A DNA stretch of 64,000 nucleotides from Lysobacterales bacterium (GTDB taxonomy: Bacteria > Pseudomonadota > Gammaproteobacteria > Xanthomonadales > Rhodanobacteraceae). Location of the stretch: NCBI GenBank assembly GCA_017305135.1, contig JAFKNA010000009.1:1-64000 (forward strand), read 5' to 3'. The notes beneath the pieces were generated by a model. That model did no database searches, was not told the DNA's origin, and saw nothing but the letters and a program-made list of their open reading frames with translations. Position numbers and translations under genes: made by a program. Shown piece after piece: positions 36,164-47,924 of this stretch (positions are counted from its first letter, which is position 1; each line of letters begins with the position of its first letter).

Positions 36164-37138
36164 TCAGGACGAAGGAAGCGCCCGCTCGGGCCGGCGCGTG
36201 CATTCCTCGTGCTGCTCGGCCGCCGCGACCGGCAGGCGTTCGGCGAGGAATTCGACCAGCGCGCGCACCCCCGGCAGCTGGCCGCGCCGGCTCGGATACA
36301 CCATGTGCATGGTGCCCTGCGGCATATCCCAGTCGGGCAGCACGATCTCCAGGCTCCTGTCGACCACGGCGCGCGCGCAGGCGGATTCCGGCAACGCCGC
36401 GACACCCATGCCGCCAATCGCCGCCTGCAGCAGGACGGCGAACTCGCCACAGACCAGGCGGGCCTGCATTTCCACCGTCGCGCCGGCGCCAGCGCGGTCG
36501 ACCAGTTCCAGCACCTGCGCGCCCTCGTGTTCCTGCATCGACAGGAGCGGCAGCGCGGCAAGTTGCGCGGGCTCGCGCGGGCGCCCGTGGGCGTCGAGGA
36601 ACGCGGGACTGGCGACCAGCATCACCCGCGCCTGGCCGAAGGTGCGCACCACCAGGTCCTGGTCGGTATCCAGCCGATTGCGCACGCGGATGGCAAGATC
36701 GAAGCCCTCGGTGATCACGTCCACGCGGCGGTTGCTGGCCAGCAGGCGCACCTGCACCTTGGGATGGGCGGCGAGGAAATCGGGCAGGACCTGCGCCACG
36801 ATGGTCTGCGCGAGCGATACCGGGCAGCTCAGGCGCACGGTGCCGCGCGGCTCGGCGCGGAGCGCATCGACCACTTCCTGCGCGGCGCGCGCTTCCTCCA
36901 GCGCGGCACGCGCATGGACATGGAAGCGCTCGCCGATCTCGGTGACCGCGAAACGGCGCGTGGTCCTCTGCAGCAGCCGCACGCCAAGGCGCTCCTCGAG
37001 CTGCGCCACGCGCTTGCTGAGCCGCGACTTGGGCAGCGACAGCGCCCGCCCCGCCGCCGAGAAGCCACCATGCTCGACCACCGCGGCGAAGAAGCGGAGA
37101 TCGTTGAGATCCTGCAGCACCGCATCGGCACCCGTCAT
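36164..37138 (-). CDS. LysR-family transcriptional regulator
   Basis: The 324-residue protein has an N-terminal winged helix-turn-helix (residues 10-70, FFAAVVEHGGFSAAGRALSL, KSRLSKRVAQLEERLGVRLL) and a periplasmic-binding-protein-like effector domain from about 95. It resembles the PA2206/YhcS group. It is divergent from azoR with a palindrome between them, the usual layout for a LysR regulator and its target. Confidence 0.9.
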   Translation of the reverse strand: MTGADAVLQDLNDLRFFAAVVEHGGFSAAGRALSLPKSRLSKRVAQLEERLGVRLLQRTTRRFAVTEIGERFHVHARAALEEARAAQEVVDALRAEPRGTVRLSCPVSLAQTIVAQVLPDFLAAHPKVQVRLLASNRRVDVITEGFDLAIRVRNRLDTDQDLVVRTFGQARVMLVASPAFLDAHGRPREPAQLAALPLLSMQEHEGAQVLELVDRAGAGATVEMQARLVCGEFAVLLQAAIGGMGVAALPESACARAVVDRSLEIVLPDWDMPQGTMHMVYPSRRGQLPGVRALVEFLAERLPVAAAEQHEECTRRPERALPSS

Positions 37139-37148
37139 GATCGTTTCC

Positions 37149-37167
37149 CATAGTGAACGAAGCTATG
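37149..37167. promoter_or_regulatory. Candidate LysR binding site
   Basis: CATAG-N9-CTATG forms an interrupted palindrome (19 nt) that contains a T-N11-A box (ATAGTGAACGAAGCTAT), in the 99-nt gap between the LysR gene and azoR. A further ACTATGG half-site lies near 37202. Confidence 0.45.
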
Positions 37168-37237
37168 CATTTTTACCGACTTATCGGGCCGTCGTCCACG
37201 AACTATGGTGGGCTTCCCAACGCTTCGGAGCAGCCTC

Positions 37238-37822
37238 ATGAACATCCTGCACATCGACTCCAGCGCGCTCGGCAGCCACTCGGTGTCGCGCGAGCTCAGC
37301 GCCGCCGTCACCGCCGAGCTGCGCCGCAGCCATCCGGACGTCCGCGTCACCTATCGGGACCTCGCCGCGCGACCGTTGCCGCACTGGACGCCGCTCGGCG
37401 ATGCCGGCGATCCGGCCGTGCGCGAGGGCTCGGCGGTACTGGAGGAGTTCCTGGTCGCCGACTTCGTGGTGATCGGCGCGCCGATGTACAACTTCAGCAT
37501 TCCGAGCACGCTCAAAGCCTGGATCGACCGCGTCGCGGTGGCCGGCAGGACCTTCCGCTACGGCCCGAACGGCGCCGAGGGCCTGGCCGGCGGCAAGCAG
37601 GTGATCATCGCCTCCACCCGCGGCGGCTTCTACGCGGCCGGGACGCCGGGCGCGGCTGCTGACTTCCAGGAAGCCTACCTGCGCCAGGTGTTCGGCTTCT
37701 TCGGCATCGACGCCATCGAATTCGTGCGCGCGGAAGGGCTCAACATCAGTCCCGCGCAGAAGACGGAGGCGCTCGCCGCCGCCCATGCCTCGATCGACTG
37801 CGACGCGCGACGCGCGGCCTGA
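37238..37822 (+). CDS. azoR: FMN-dependent NADH-azoreductase
   Basis: The 194-residue flavodoxin-fold protein has MNILHIDSSALGSHSVSREL at the start (FMN phosphate loop), PMYNFSIPSTLKAWID (about 84-99) and STRGGFYAAG (about 128) contacting FMN. It performs two-electron reduction of azo compounds and quinones. It is divergent from LysR and probably induced through it. Confidence 0.92.
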   Translation: MNILHIDSSALGSHSVSRELSAAVTAELRRSHPDVRVTYRDLAARPLPHWTPLGDAGDPAVREGSAVLEEFLVADFVVIGAPMYNFSIPSTLKAWIDRVAVAGRTFRYGPNGAEGLAGGKQVIIASTRGGFYAAGTPGAAADFQEAYLRQVFGFFGIDAIEFVRAEGLNISPAQKTEALAAAHASIDCDARRAA

Positions 37823-37897
37823 ACGGGGCGCCGGCCGACGGTTGCCGCTGCCGGAGCCGCGCCGTAAGGTGGGCCAGCGCTGCTAGGGTCCACGCTC

Positions 37898-39538
37898 ATG
37901 GATTTCATCCAGCCGGCACCGGAACTCGCCAATCCGTATCGCGACGATCGCGTGCTGCGCTCCTGGCTCGCCCGCGCGCTGCCGGACGCGGTGCACCGCG
38001 CCATCGCGGCGGACCTGGACGCCCTCGGCGCCGAGGCGGTACGCGCCTGGCGGCACGCCCGCGAGCGCTCGCCCAGGGCGCCGGTGCTGACGCAATGGGA
38101 TGCCTGGGGCCGGCGCATCGACCGCATCGAGCTCACGCCAGTGTGGCAGGAGGGCGCCGCCATGGCCGCGCGCTACGGCTTCGTCGCCGCCGGCCACGAG
38201 CCCACGCACGGCGTGCATGCGCGCAGCGACCAGTTCCTGCGCGTCTACCTCTGGCACGTCGCCAGCGAGTTCTACACCTGTCCGCTGGCGATGAGTGACG
38301 GCGCCGCCACCGCGCTCAAGGCCGCAGGCGCGCAGGCGCTGGTCGAGCGCGCGCTGCCGCGCCTCCTGTCCCGCGATCCGGCCACGCTCTGGCTGTCCGG
38401 CCAGTGGATGACGGAGACCGCCGGCGGCTCGGACGTGGCGCGCACCGGCACGGTGGCGCGGCGCGATGGCGACGGTGCGTGGCGGCTGCACGGGCGCAAG
38501 TGGTTCAGCTCCGCCGTCGTCGGCGACATGGCGCTGGCGCTGGCGCTGGCGCGTCCGGAAGGCGCGCCGGACGCGCTGGCGCTCTTCTACGTGGAATCGC
38601 GCGACGCCGCGGGGTGCTGGAATGGCATCCGCATCGACCGCCTCAAGGACAAGCTGGGCACGCGCGAACTGCCGACCGCGGAAATCCACCTCGAGGGCAC
38701 GCGCGCCGAACTGGTCGGCGATGCCGCCCACGGCGTGCGCCTGATCGCGCCGGTGCTCAACGTGACGCGCACCTGGAACGCGGTCTGCGCGCTGGCGACG
38801 ATGCGCCGTTGCCTGGCGCTGGCCGTCGATTACGCGGCGAAGCGGCAGGTCTTCGGCGCGGCGCTCGCCGAGCAGCCGCTGCACCGTGCAACGCTCGCCG
38901 GGCTGGCGGCTTCGTTCGAGGCCGCCTTCCACCTCGTGTTCCACGTCGTCGCCCTGCTCGGCCGCGTCGAGCACGGCGACGATGCGGATCGCGACCTGCT
39001 GCGCGTGCTGACGCCGCTGGCCAAGCTCTGGACCGGCAAGCTGGCGGTCGCCATCGCCTCGGAAACCTGCGAGGCCTTCGGTGGCGCCGGCTACATCGAG
39101 AACACGGGCATCCCGCAACTCCTGCGCGATGCGCAGGTGTATCCGATCTGGGAGGGCACCACCAACGTGCTGGCGCTGGACACGCTGCGCGCGCTGGGCG
39201 CGGTCGGCTTCGCGCCGCTCCGGCGCGGCGCCGAGGCGCTGCTCGGCGAGGCCGGCGCGGATCCGCACGGCGTGCTCGCCACCCTGGTCGAAGCCGAGCA
39301 CTGGCTGGGGCGCCACGCCAGCGACCGCGACCTGCTGCAGGCGAGCGCGCGCCCACTGGCCTTCACGCTGGCACGGACCTTCGCCGCCGCCCTGCTCGCC
39401 CGTCACGCCGCCTGGGCACACGGCCAAGGCGACCGGCGTCCCGCGGCGGCGCTGCAGCTGTTCGCGGCCGATGGCCTGTCCCGCCTCGGCGCGCCGGACA
39501 TGGACGCGATCGGCCTGCTCGCCGACAATCGCGGCTGA
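37898..39538 (+). CDS. AidB-like acyl-CoA dehydrogenase
   Basis: This 546-residue FAD enzyme of the large AidB/ACAD subgroup has WLSGQWMTETAGGSD (about 164-178), KWFSSAVVGD, KLGTRELPTAEIHL and the C-terminal CEAFGGAGYIENTGIP...WEGTTNVLALD. AidB-like members often have little dehydrogenase activity and are linked to alkylation damage. Here the substrate is unknown. A TAGGGT -10 candidate lies 8 nt from the ATG. The next gene starts 30 nt later. Confidence 0.88.
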   Translation: MDFIQPAPELANPYRDDRVLRSWLARALPDAVHRAIAADLDALGAEAVRAWRHARERSPRAPVLTQWDAWGRRIDRIELTPVWQEGAAMAARYGFVAAGHEPTHGVHARSDQFLRVYLWHVASEFYTCPLAMSDGAATALKAAGAQALVERALPRLLSRDPATLWLSGQWMTETAGGSDVARTGTVARRDGDGAWRLHGRKWFSSAVVGDMALALALARPEGAPDALALFYVESRDAAGCWNGIRIDRLKDKLGTRELPTAEIHLEGTRAELVGDAAHGVRLIAPVLNVTRTWNAVCALATMRRCLALAVDYAAKRQVFGAALAEQPLHRATLAGLAASFEAAFHLVFHVVALLGRVEHGDDADRDLLRVLTPLAKLWTGKLAVAIASETCEAFGGAGYIENTGIPQLLRDAQVYPIWEGTTNVLALDTLRALGAVGFAPLRRGAEALLGEAGADPHGVLATLVEAEHWLGRHASDRDLLQASARPLAFTLARTFAAALLARHAAWAHGQGDRRPAAALQLFAADGLSRLGAPDMDAIGLLADNRG

Positions 39539-39568
39539 TGCGGCCCAGCGCCGACCACGGACCCGACC

Positions 39569-40081
39569 ATGCAGCACCTCGTCATCGTCACCACCGGCGG
39601 CACCATCGACAAGATCTACTTCGACGACAAGTCGACCTACCAGATCGGCGAGCCGCAGATCGGCGAGATCCTGTCGGCGCTTGGCGTCGCCTTCAGCTTC
39701 GAGGTGGTGCCGGTGTTGCGCAAGGACAGCCTGCACATGGACGCCCATGACCGCGCCGCCATCCATGCCGCGATCGCGGCCCGGGAACACCGCCACGTGC
39801 TGGTCACGCACGGCACCGACACCATGGTGGAAACGGCGCGCGCACTGGCCGACATCCGCGGCAAGGTGATCGTGCTGACCGGCGCGCTCAATCCGGCCCT
39901 GTTCAAGGGTTCGGACGCGGTGTTCAACGTCGGCTGCGCGGTGGGCGCGGTGCAGAGCCTGCCGGACGGCGTCTACATCGCCATGAACGGGCGGGTGTGG
40001 GATCCGGGCGCGGTGCGCAAGAACCGCGACGCCAACCGCTTCGAGGCGGTCGAGCCGCCCGGCCTCAGCGCCGGCCGCTGA
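39569..40081 (+). CDS. Stand-alone asparaginase N-terminal-domain protein
   Basis: The 170-residue protein carries both catalytic segments of type I/II asparaginases: TTGGTID (8-14) and HGTDTMVETA (about 81-90). It ends where the C-terminal domain of usual 320-350 residue asparaginases would start. No frame continues the second domain downstream, so it looks like a genuinely short family rather than a truncation. It probably hydrolyses an amide or binds its substrate. It overlaps the convergent gene by 17 nt. Confidence 0.8.
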   Translation: MQHLVIVTTGGTIDKIYFDDKSTYQIGEPQIGEILSALGVAFSFEVVPVLRKDSLHMDAHDRAAIHAAIAAREHRHVLVTHGTDTMVETARALADIRGKVIVLTGALNPALFKGSDAVFNVGCAVGAVQSLPDGVYIAMNGRVWDPGAVRKNRDANRFEAVEPPGLSAGR

Positions 40082-40484
40082 ACATCCGCACCTGCTTCGG
40101 CTTGCGTGACCACAGCAGCAGGGTCAGCACCAGCAACAGCGGCGGCGCCCAGTACATCAGCTTCAGCCAGCGATGCTGCGCGTTCCAGGTGCTGTTGAAG
40201 ATGACGTCCATGGCCGCGGTGGCCTCTTCATCGAGTTCGGCGAAGCCTTCCGCGAAGGCGGCGGCGAGGCGCCGTTCCCCGAACGCCTGCAGCGCCGGCA
40301 GCGCCGCGTCGAGCGGGGCGCCGAGGACGATGTAGGTGGTCGCGAGCGGCGCCTCGTGGCGCGCGGAAACCGCGATCTGCGCGCCGATGCCGGGCAGCCG
40401 CGGCAGCGCGCCCCACACGACCAGATCGTAGCCGAGGGTCAGCACGAACAGGACCAGCGCAATCAGGTGCAGCCTGCGTCTCAT
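40065..40484 (-). CDS. Small membrane protein of unknown function
   Basis: The 139-residue protein has an N-terminal hydrophobic helix (LIALVLFVLTLGYDLVVWGAL) and a C-terminal one (LKLMYWAPPLLLVLTLLLW), with a loop of about 75 residues between them. No recognised domain. Its end overlaps the asparaginase-like gene tail to tail. Confidence 0.65.
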   Translation of the reverse strand: MRRRLHLIALVLFVLTLGYDLVVWGALPRLPGIGAQIAVSARHEAPLATTYIVLGAPLDAALPALQAFGERRLAAAFAEGFAELDEEATAAMDVIFNSTWNAQHRWLKLMYWAPPLLLVLTLLLWSRKPKQVRMFSGRR

Positions 40485-40571
40485 CGCCTGCGCTCCGGGA
40501 ATGCGGTTCCACGAGTGCCGCGGAACCGCTTCAAGGCCCGCATCCTAAACGAAAAATCCGCGACGCCGCGC

Positions 40572-41129
40572 TCAGTACATCATGCCGGTTTCCAGGCGCG
40601 CCTCGTCGGACATCATCGTCTGGTTCCATGGCGGATCGAACACCAGCTCGACGTCGGTCTCGGTGACGGTCGGAATCATCGCGAGCTTTTCCTGCACGTC
40701 GGCGACCAGGATGTCACCCATGCCGCAGCCCGGCGCGGTCAGCGTCATGCGGATCTCGACCTTGCGGTTGCCGTCGGGCAGGTGCTCCAGCACGCAGTCG
40801 TAGACGAGACCGAGATCGACAATGTTGATCGGGATCTCCGGATCAAAGCAGGTGCGCAGCTGCTGCCAGATGAGCTTCTCCACGTCCGCATCGCCGGCAT
40901 TCTCGGCCAGCTCCAGCGGCGGCGGCGGCTCCTTGCCGAGGGCATCGGCATCCTCGCCGCTGATGCGGAAGAGATTGCCGTCCACGTAAACCGTGAAGCT
41001 GCCGCCCAGCGCCTGCGTGATGTAGCCCACCTGCCCCGCCGGCAGCACCACCTCGGTGCCGTGCGGCACCATCACGGCGGCGCATTCGCGCTCGAGGCGG
41101 ATGGGTTCGGAGGTGCGGCTGAAACTCAT
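40572..41129 (-). CDS. sufT: Putative Fe-S cluster assembly protein SufT
   Basis: The 185-residue protein has an N-terminal region with HGTEVVLPAGQVGYITQALGG, then a MIP18/DUF59 domain with DPEIPINIVDLGLVYD and TLTAPGCGMGDILV, including the conserved Cys. SufT supports maturation of [4Fe-4S] enzymes. The ATG at 41129 is the family-typical start. It lies downstream of the leuS end with a repeat between them. Confidence 0.88.
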   Translation of the reverse strand: MSFSRTSEPIRLERECAAVMVPHGTEVVLPAGQVGYITQALGGSFTVYVDGNLFRISGEDADALGKEPPPPLELAENAGDADVEKLIWQQLRTCFDPEIPINIVDLGLVYDCVLEHLPDGNRKVEIRMTLTAPGCGMGDILVADVQEKLAMIPTVTETDVELVFDPPWNQTMMSDEARLETGMMY

Positions 41130-41276
41130 GGAGGCGCCTGGAGAAATGATGGAAATGCGGACTGCACCCGCCATTATCGCGCGCATCGGCGCCGGCGGGC
41201 TGACCCAGGTCAGGTCGTGGCGCGGGGGTGGCGCTTCAAGGGCGTGTGGCCCTGCACGGAAGCCGCCGCGTCGCGC

Positions 41277-41334
41277 GGTCGCCTGCACGCAGGCTCCTGC
41301 AACCGCGTTGTAGGAGCGACCGTGGTCGCGACCG
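41277..41334. repeat. Composite REP-like repeat
   Basis: A GTCGCCTGCACGCAGGCTCC palindrome is followed by TGTAGGAGCGACCGTGGTCG, the same two-module unit as at 51574 and, inverted, at 48478. It lies directly after the leuS stop. Confidence 0.7.
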
Positions 41335-41351
41335 GCATTCTGCCGCTCGGC

Positions 41352-44252
<2,901 letters not shown>

Positions 44253-44256
44253 TCAG

Positions 44257-44373
44257 GATGGATCCCGGCCTGCGCCGGGATGACGAACTCTGGGTGGCCT
44301 CACGTGGGCTTCAGCCCGATGCTCTCCGCATCACGCCCGAAGGCCGCCGTGGGAGCGGCTTCAGCCGCGATGC
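44257..44373. repeat. Two REP-like palindromes upstream of leuS
   Basis: ATCCCGGCCTGCGCCGGGAT at 44260 and GGAGCGGCTTCAGCCGCGAT at 44351 are one copy each of the two main palindrome families. The 328-nt gap 44070-44397 holds these and, near 44070-44160, the leuS upstream region; no gene is evident. Confidence 0.7.
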
Positions 44374-44397
44374 CTCCCGATCCCCGATCCCGGCCCC

Positions 44398-45219
44398 TCA
44401 GCGCGGCTCCACAGCCGCCTTGCGCTTCGCCATGTGGCGCAGATAATCCAGCAGCGCATCCAGGTCCGCATCCGGCAACACCGATGCGGCGAAACCGGGC
44501 ATGCGCGCTTCCGGCCAGTGCCGCAGCGACTGCGGATCACGGATGTAGCGGCGCAGGAAGGCCGCTTGCATGTACTCGGTCGGGCTGTGGGGAATATTGA
44601 GGTCCGGCCCCATGCGCGCGGCGCCGGCGCCGTTCAGGGTATGGCAGGCGAGGCAGGTGGTCTGGAACACGGCGAAGCCGCGGCGTACGGGGCTGCCTGC
44701 GTCCAGCGACGGATCGGGCAGGAGCGCGGGGAAGCGCTCGGCCACCGGCGCGAGCCGGCGGATGGCGGCGATCTGGTAGGGCCACTGTTCCGGGCCGATG
44801 CCGGCCGCCGCGGGCTCGATCCAGACCAGGTAGAAGGGGCCGGCGCTGGCCTCCTTGCCAGGCAGCTTCGGCCACGGCCGCGCCGGGTCCTCGATCGCGA
44901 GCCACGGCGCGCTGCCGCGCGCGTCGAGCAGCACGGCGGCCGGGATCTCGGCGGCGAAGCCGTCCAGCGCCACGAACTGCAGGTGATCGCCGGCGCCGAT
45001 GCCGACCAGGAGGTCGCGCAGCGGCAGCGCGCGGTAGCGCATCGCGCGTCCATAGGCGACATCGGCGGCGATCGCCACCTCCCGCACGTCCGGACGCGCC
45101 AGCAGCGCCGCGGCATCGATCGTGCGTGGCGCGCCGCCGAGCTCCAGCACCAGTCCCGCGGCATGGGCACAGGTACAACCGAGCACCAGGACGGCAAGCA
45201 GGCCGACGATCCGCGTCAT
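44398..45219 (-). CDS. Exported c-type cytochrome with N-terminal oxidoreductase-like domain
   Basis: The 273-residue protein has a signal peptide (1-20). Residues about 22-155 resemble a molybdopterin-oxidoreductase-type or YdhG-like beta domain (LPLRDLLVGIG, FVALDGFAAEIPAA) without cofactor residues that I can identify. From about 175 it is a class I cytochrome c domain with CLACH at about 187-191 and axial Met in ARMPGF. It is probably a periplasmic electron carrier. It is divergent from cnoX. Confidence 0.78.
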   Translation of the reverse strand: MTRIVGLLAVLVLGCTCAHAAGLVLELGGAPRTIDAAALLARPDVREVAIAADVAYGRAMRYRALPLRDLLVGIGAGDHLQFVALDGFAAEIPAAVLLDARGSAPWLAIEDPARPWPKLPGKEASAGPFYLVWIEPAAAGIGPEQWPYQIAAIRRLAPVAERFPALLPDPSLDAGSPVRRGFAVFQTTCLACHTLNGAGAARMGPDLNIPHSPTEYMQAAFLRRYIRDPQSLRHWPEARMPGFAASVLPDADLDALLDYLRHMAKRKAAVEPR

Positions 45220-45321
45220 CGCGAAAACCTCAACGCAAGGGCAATGCCGAGTGTAGCGCCGGCAGCGACGCCGGGCGGGCGCTGGCACAATGGCGCATTC
45301 GCCGATTCCTGGAGCCGCACG

Positions 45322-46191
45322 ATGTCCACTCCCCTGCCCTCGCCGCACGTATTCGACGCCACCGAAGCGAATTTCCAGACCGAGGTGCTCGATGCCTCGT
45401 TCCAGCAGGCGGTGCTGGTGGACCTCTGGGCCACCTGGTGCGGACCGTGCAAGACGCTCGGGCCGCTGCTGGAGAAGGTGGTCGACAGCTTCAACGGGTC
45501 GCTGCGGCTGGCCAAGGTGGATGTCGACAAGGAGCAGGCGCTGGCCGCCTCGTTCGGCGTGCGCAGCATCCCGACCGTGGTGCTGATCCGCGAGGGGCAA
45601 CTGGTCGACGCCTTCACCGGCGCGCTGCCGGAAGGGCAGATCCGCGAGTTCCTGCTGCGCCACGTGCAGCCCGCCGAGGCCGCTCCGGAGGCGGACGCCG
45701 CGCCCGCCGCGCCGCCGGAGGAGCCCGAGCAGGCGATCGCGCGCCTGCAGCAGGAAATCGCCGCCGCGCCGGATCGCGCGGAGCTCAAGCTCGACCTCGC
45801 GGTGGCGCAGATGCAGGCCGGCAACGCGGAAGGCGCCGAGGCCCTGCTCGACGCGCTTCCCGCCAATCTTGCCAGCGACGACCGCGCGCGCCGGCTGCGC
45901 GGCGAGCTGGAGTTCGCCAGCGCGCTCAAGGATGCGCCGCCGCTGGAGGAACTCGAGGCGCGGGTGGCGCGCGATCCGGCCGACTTCGAGGCGCGCGATC
46001 TCCTCGGCGTACGGCTCCTGATCAATGGCCAGGCTGCCGCGGCGCTGGACCAGTTCATCGAAATCCTGCGCGCGAACCGACACTGGAACGATGACCAGGC
46101 GAGGAAGCGCCTGGTGGCCGCCTTCCAGGTGATCGGCGATGAGGATCTGGTCGGCACCTACCGCCGCCGCATGTCCTCGCTCCTGTTCTGA
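45322..46191 (+). CDS. cnoX: Thioredoxin-TPR co-chaperone (CnoX/YbbN type)
   Basis: The 289-residue protein has a thioredoxin domain with active site W39-C40-G-P-C43, a Pro/Ala/Glu-rich linker (about 118-140), then TPR-like helices (YbbN C-terminal repeats) to the end. CnoX protects proteins under oxidative stress and hands them to GroEL or DnaK. E. coli CnoX lacks the complete CxxC, but this one keeps it, so redox activity is likely. A -10 candidate CACAAT (45286-45291) and GGAG at 8 nt precede the ATG. Confidence 0.88.
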   Translation: MSTPLPSPHVFDATEANFQTEVLDASFQQAVLVDLWATWCGPCKTLGPLLEKVVDSFNGSLRLAKVDVDKEQALAASFGVRSIPTVVLIREGQLVDAFTGALPEGQIREFLLRHVQPAEAAPEADAAPAAPPEEPEQAIARLQQEIAAAPDRAELKLDLAVAQMQAGNAEGAEALLDALPANLASDDRARRLRGELEFASALKDAPPLEELEARVARDPADFEARDLLGVRLLINGQAAAALDQFIEILRANRHWNDDQARKRLVAAFQVIGDEDLVGTYRRRMSSLLF

Positions 46192-46235
46192 CTCAGAGCT
46201 TGGCGCATCGATCCGGCCGCGCCGACCCGCCTTCG

Positions 46236-46706
46236 ATGAAGCGCCCCGTCACCCCGCGCCTCATGCGCATCGGCATGAACCTGTGGCCGCCGTTCCTCTT
46301 CGCCGGCATCCGCGTGCTGGAGATCGGCGCGGACTGGCGCCATGCCCGCGTGGTGCTGAAGAAGCGCTGGTACAACCGCAACTACGTCGGCACCCAGTAC
46401 GGCGGGAGCCTGTTCTCGATGACCGATCCGTTCTGGATGGTGCTGGTGATGCACGGCCTCGGCCCGGACTACATCGTCTGGGACAAGGCGGCGGAGATCG
46501 AATTCGTGGCGCCCGGCCGCGAGGATGTGCACGCCGAGTTCCACATCGACGATGCGATGCTGGAGGAGCTTCGCGCCGCCACCGCCGGCGGGGACAAGGT
46601 GCTGCGCTGGTACGAGACGCCCGTGACGACCGCCGCCGGCGAAACGATCGCGATCGTTCGCAAGCAGCTGTACGTGCGGCGCAAGCAGGAACGCGGCGGC
46701 GCCTGA
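46236..46706 (+). CDS. DUF4442 (hotdog-fold) protein
   Basis: The 156-residue protein fits DUF4442, a thioesterase-like hotdog family: MRIGMNLWPPFLFAGIRV, KKRWYNRNYVGTQYGGSLFS and WYETPVTTAAGETIAIVRKQ. The acyl substrate is unknown. It starts 44 nt after cnoX and probably belongs to that transcript. Confidence 0.82.
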   Translation: MKRPVTPRLMRIGMNLWPPFLFAGIRVLEIGADWRHARVVLKKRWYNRNYVGTQYGGSLFSMTDPFWMVLVMHGLGPDYIVWDKAAEIEFVAPGREDVHAEFHIDDAMLEELRAATAGGDKVLRWYETPVTTAAGETIAIVRKQLYVRRKQERGGA

Positions 46707-46763
46707 TCGCGTGGCGAAAATGCATGTACCCTCTGCCGGGGGTACATCGATGGAGGGGCGACC

Positions 46764-47924
46764 ATGGCCAGCGCCAGCAGCGAAACCGACGACGGGCAGA
46801 TGACCGGCGCCGCGACCGCCGATCCGGCCAACCAGCAGAAACCGGTCAGCGAAGTGCTGGGGAGCGTGCACACCACCAACTTCCCCGACCTCCTGCGCCA
46901 GCTCGGCGGCTGCCTGCTGGTCAGCACCTACCAGGCCGGCAAGCTGGTGATCCTGCGCCCGGACGGCGCCAGCATCAACACGCACTTCCGCACCTTCAAC
47001 CGGCCGATGGGCATGGCCGCCGACGGCGAGCGCCTGGCGCTCGGCGCGCACATCGAGATCATCGAATTCCGCAACATGCCGGCGGTCGCGCGCCGCCTGC
47101 AGGATCCGCCGCGCCACGACGCGGTGTTCCTGGCGCGGCGCGGGCACATCACCGGCGCCATCGACATCCACGAGATGGCCTGGGACAAAGGCGGCGAACT
47201 GTGGTTCGTCAACACGCTGTTCTCCTGCCTGTGCACGCTGGACGGGAAGTCGAGCTTCGTGCCGCGCTGGCGCCCGTCCTTCGTGACCAGCTACGCGCCG
47301 GAGGATCGCTGCCATCTCAACGGCCTCGGCCTGCGCGACGGGCGGCCGCGCTATCTCACCGCGCTCGGGGAAACCGATACGCCGCAGGGCTGGCGCGCCA
47401 ACAAGCGCGACGGCGGCCTGCTGATCGACATGGCGGCCGACCGGGTGATCGCGCGCGGCCTGTCGATGCCGCATTCGCCGCGCTGGTACGACGGCCGCCT
47501 GTGGGTGCTGGAGTCCGGCCGCGGCGCGCTGGTCACCGTCGATCCCAAGAGCGGCGCGAAGACCGACGTGGCGCGCGTGCCGGGGTTCGCGCGCGGGCTG
47601 GACTTCATCGGCCCGGTGGCCTTCATCGGCCTCTCGCAACTGCGCGAGAGCAATGCCTTCACCGACATCGAGATCACCGAGGCCAATGCCGACCGCCAGA
47701 GCGGCGTGTGGGCGGTGCACATCGGCACCGGCAACACCATCGGCCTGCTCAAGTTCACCGGCGGCGTGCAGGAGATCTTCGCCGTGCAGGCGCTGGCCGG
47801 CACGCTGTTCCCGGAGGTGATCCACGAGGGCGAGTTCCTGCGCACCTCCTATGCGCTCCCGGACGAGGCACTGCGCGAAGTCGCGTTCACGCCTCCGCCG
47901 GCGACCGCGGAGACGGCGCCATGA
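46764..47924 (+). CDS. TIGR03032/DUF4915-family protein
   Basis: The 386-residue protein has HTTNFPDLLRQLGGCLLVST and NRPMGMAADGERLALG, the family opening, followed by repeated WxxNTLFSC and MPHSPRWYDGRLWVLESG segments. It is a beta-propeller-like cytoplasmic protein. TIGR03032 has no settled function. It overlaps the next gene by four bases (ATGA). Confidence 0.8.
   Translation: MASASSETDDGQMTGAATADPANQQKPVSEVLGSVHTTNFPDLLRQLGGCLLVSTYQAGKLVILRPDGASINTHFRTFNRPMGMAADGERLALGAHIEIIEFRNMPAVARRLQDPPRHDAVFLARRGHITGAIDIHEMAWDKGGELWFVNTLFSCLCTLDGKSSFVPRWRPSFVTSYAPEDRCHLNGLGLRDGRPRYLTALGETDTPQGWRANKRDGGLLIDMAADRVIARGLSMPHSPRWYDGRLWVLESGRGALVTVDPKSGAKTDVARVPGFARGLDFIGPVAFIGLSQLRESNAFTDIEITEANADRQSGVWAVHIGTGNTIGLLKFTGGVQEIFAVQALAGTLFPEVIHEGEFLRTSYALPDEALREVAFTPPPATAETAP

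Noticed and set aside
41130-41351. lptE or holA downstream of leuS
   Set aside because: The gap is short and filled with REP-like repeats, followed by sufT; neither gene is present.
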